NCBI RefSeq assembly: GCF_923868895.1 | Contig: NZ_OV350343.1 | Coordinates: 124,001 to 188,000 of the forward strand | Direction of reading: 5' to 3' | Source of the DNA: Halomonas sp. TD01 | Lineage (GTDB): Bacteria > Pseudomonadota > Gammaproteobacteria > Pseudomonadales > Halomonadaceae | DNA: 64,000 bases | In this document: positions 63,112 through 64,000 of the stretch, one piece after another | How the letters are laid out: the number at the start of each line of letters is the position of its first letter | How positions within the stretch are numbered: the stretch's first letter is position 1 | Program-made: the position numbers and the translations under genes | Notes under the pieces: generated by a model | What the model saw: the letters and a program-made list of their open reading frames with translations, nothing else | What the model was told of the DNA's origin: nothing | Databases searched by the model: none

Positions 63112-64000
63112 CGCCCACGACCTTCAAGCACTTCGTCTAGGAAGTGCCCTGCCCGGCTTGCTTTGGCGCTTAGGTAGCGGTGATTGTGATCAGTCACACT
63201 GCCATAGAGCGCCTGACGTGAGACGACCTCAATACCGCCTTCACGTAGGGCTGCCATTTTCAATGGGTTGTTGGTCAGTAGCTGAACCTTATCTACCTCA
63301 AGTGCATTGAGCATATCAACCGCGACAGCGTACTGACGCTCATCCTCGCCAAACCCCAGCACTTGGTCGGCGTCTACCGTATCTAAACCACCATCTTGCA
63401 GCGTGTAGGCGCGCAGTTTATTGGCTAAGCCAATTCCCCGCCCTTCTTGTGCTAAATAAAGCAACACACCACCGCCCATGGCTTGAATATCGGCCACCGC
63501 GTTACGTAGCTGCTCACCGCAGTCGCAGCGCAGGCTGCCAAACAAGTCACCGGTTAGACAAGCCGAGTGCATACGCAAAGGAACCGCACCTGGGATGGCA
63601 TCCAGATCGCCAATCACCACGGCCACATGCTCTCGCAGGCCATCGGGTTCGCGAAACAGCACGAAGCGACTCTCGGGTGCTTCTTCAAGCGGAATACGCG
63701 CCTCACTCACGCGCTTTAGCATCCCCGGCGCGCCGGCTAAACACTTCTCAGCATCGCGGGCATTAACCTCTAACAGTTCACCTTTTGATAACTGCTGAGC
63801 AATATGGTCGGCGGATGCCGCACTGACCTCAGCGCACAGCGCAGCCGGTATCAACAACGCGCGACGCATCAGTGCCACAGCGCCTCGCTCCCCTACGCCT
63901 GCTGGCTTCAGGCCGCTTAACAGTGAGTGGGACATCTTCGACGCTTCATGGGACACGGCAAGATGGTGCAGATCACGCTCACTGATTTGCTCAGTGAGCG
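63108..64000 (-). CDS. GTP cyclohydrolase II-like protein (RibA family), 5' end outside window
   Basis: The C-terminal half is a GTP cyclohydrolase II domain: zinc Cys residues in CLTGDLFGSLRCDCGEQL, EGRGIGLANKLRAYTLQDGGLDTVDADQVLG, and the LLTNNPLKMAAL end. The frame stays open from the first Met-like codon (GTG at 63956) to the right edge (LTEQISERDLHHLA), so the protein has an N-terminal extension beyond the window; about 120 residues precede the GTPCH domain. Such long proteins are seen in some Halomonas/Pseudomonas relatives. It catalyses the first step of riboflavin synthesis, or is a paralogue with another role. Confidence 0.85.
   Translation of the reverse strand, partial: LTEQISERDLHHLAVSHEASKMSHSLLSGLKPAGVGERGAVALMRRALLIPAALCAEVSAASADHIAQQLSKGELLEVNARDAEKCLAGAPGMLKRVSEARIPLEEAPESRFVLFREPDGLREHVAVVIGDLDAIPGAVPLRMHSACLTGDLFGSLRCDCGEQLRNAVADIQAMGGGVLLYLAQEGRGIGLANKLRAYTLQDGGLDTVDADQVLGFGEDERQYAVAVDMLNALEVDKVQLLTNNPLKMAALREGGIEVVSRQALYGSVTDHNHRYLSAKASRAGHFLDEVLEGRGR

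Noticed and set aside
1..64000. Mobile elements, CRISPR arrays, tRNA or rRNA genes, prophage
   Set aside because: No transposase, integrase, repeat-spacer pattern, tRNA-like cloverleaf or rRNA segment was recognised in reading the window.

Overview
The window looks like ordinary chromosome from a halophilic gammaproteobacterium of the Halomonas/Vreelandella type. The protein sequences resemble that group from memory, GC content is moderate, there is a PomAB-type (sodium) flagellar stator, and the set of TRAP and ABC carbon-uptake operons, TonB receptor, OPG glucan and lipid A genes is typically gammaproteobacterial. I see no tRNA, rRNA, CRISPR array, insertion sequence or prophage. The RND pump gene at the left edge and the GTP cyclohydrolase II-like gene at the right edge are cut by the window.

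Layout. 1-5.4 kb: a tripartite efflux operon (TolC, then periplasmic adaptor, then RND pump) with a TATAAT box and a TetR-like palindrome in front. 5.7-17.3 kb: a polyol (sorbitol/mannitol/arabitol) catabolic operon with a SorC-type regulator, a four-gene ABC importer, a HAD phosphatase, a SmoS-like dehydrogenase, a P-loop kinase, a mannitol-type dehydrogenase and a xylulokinase, followed by a fructosamine-kinase-like gene. 17.4-22.9 kb: a NIF3/YqfO-like gene with an odd start, two Nudix hydrolases, a prolyl-hydroxylase-like oxygenase coupled to a PAS histidine kinase/FixJ-type regulator pair, and an L,D-transpeptidase. 23-28.2 kb: a PRC-barrel protein, an OsmC protein, PomAB, a DMT exporter and a YcbX-like MOSC protein. 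28.3-33.1 kb: a gluconate module (GntR, GntK and a TRAP transporter) with a perfect GntR-like operator. 33.2-43.3 kb: OhrR/Ohr, an Asp/Glu racemase, YghU, a siderophore receptor behind a Fur-like box, small membrane proteins, LpxR, YaeQ, a GST and a LysE exporter. 43.3-50.2 kb: an acyl-CoA oxidation cluster with an embedded NCS2-like transporter. 50.4-54.8 kb: an MFS transporter, a methyltransferase, a VOC protein, and a lipid A-type acyltransferase between two paralogous small membrane proteins. 54.8-62.3 kb: an envelope-glycan locus, with ManC and a sulfatase-like membrane transferase on one strand and OpgG-OpgH-FkbM on the other. The window ends with a creatininase-family amidohydrolase and a long GTP cyclohydrolase II-like protein.

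The genes most worth attention are the OPG locus with its FkbM methyltransferase and divergent transferase pair, the oxygenase/two-component operon, the T8 tract at the start of the NIF3-like gene, the GATC cluster in front of the polyol operon, and the NCS2-like carrier inside a beta-oxidation cluster. Most functional calls rest on recognised motifs and remembered family members. No database search was possible.
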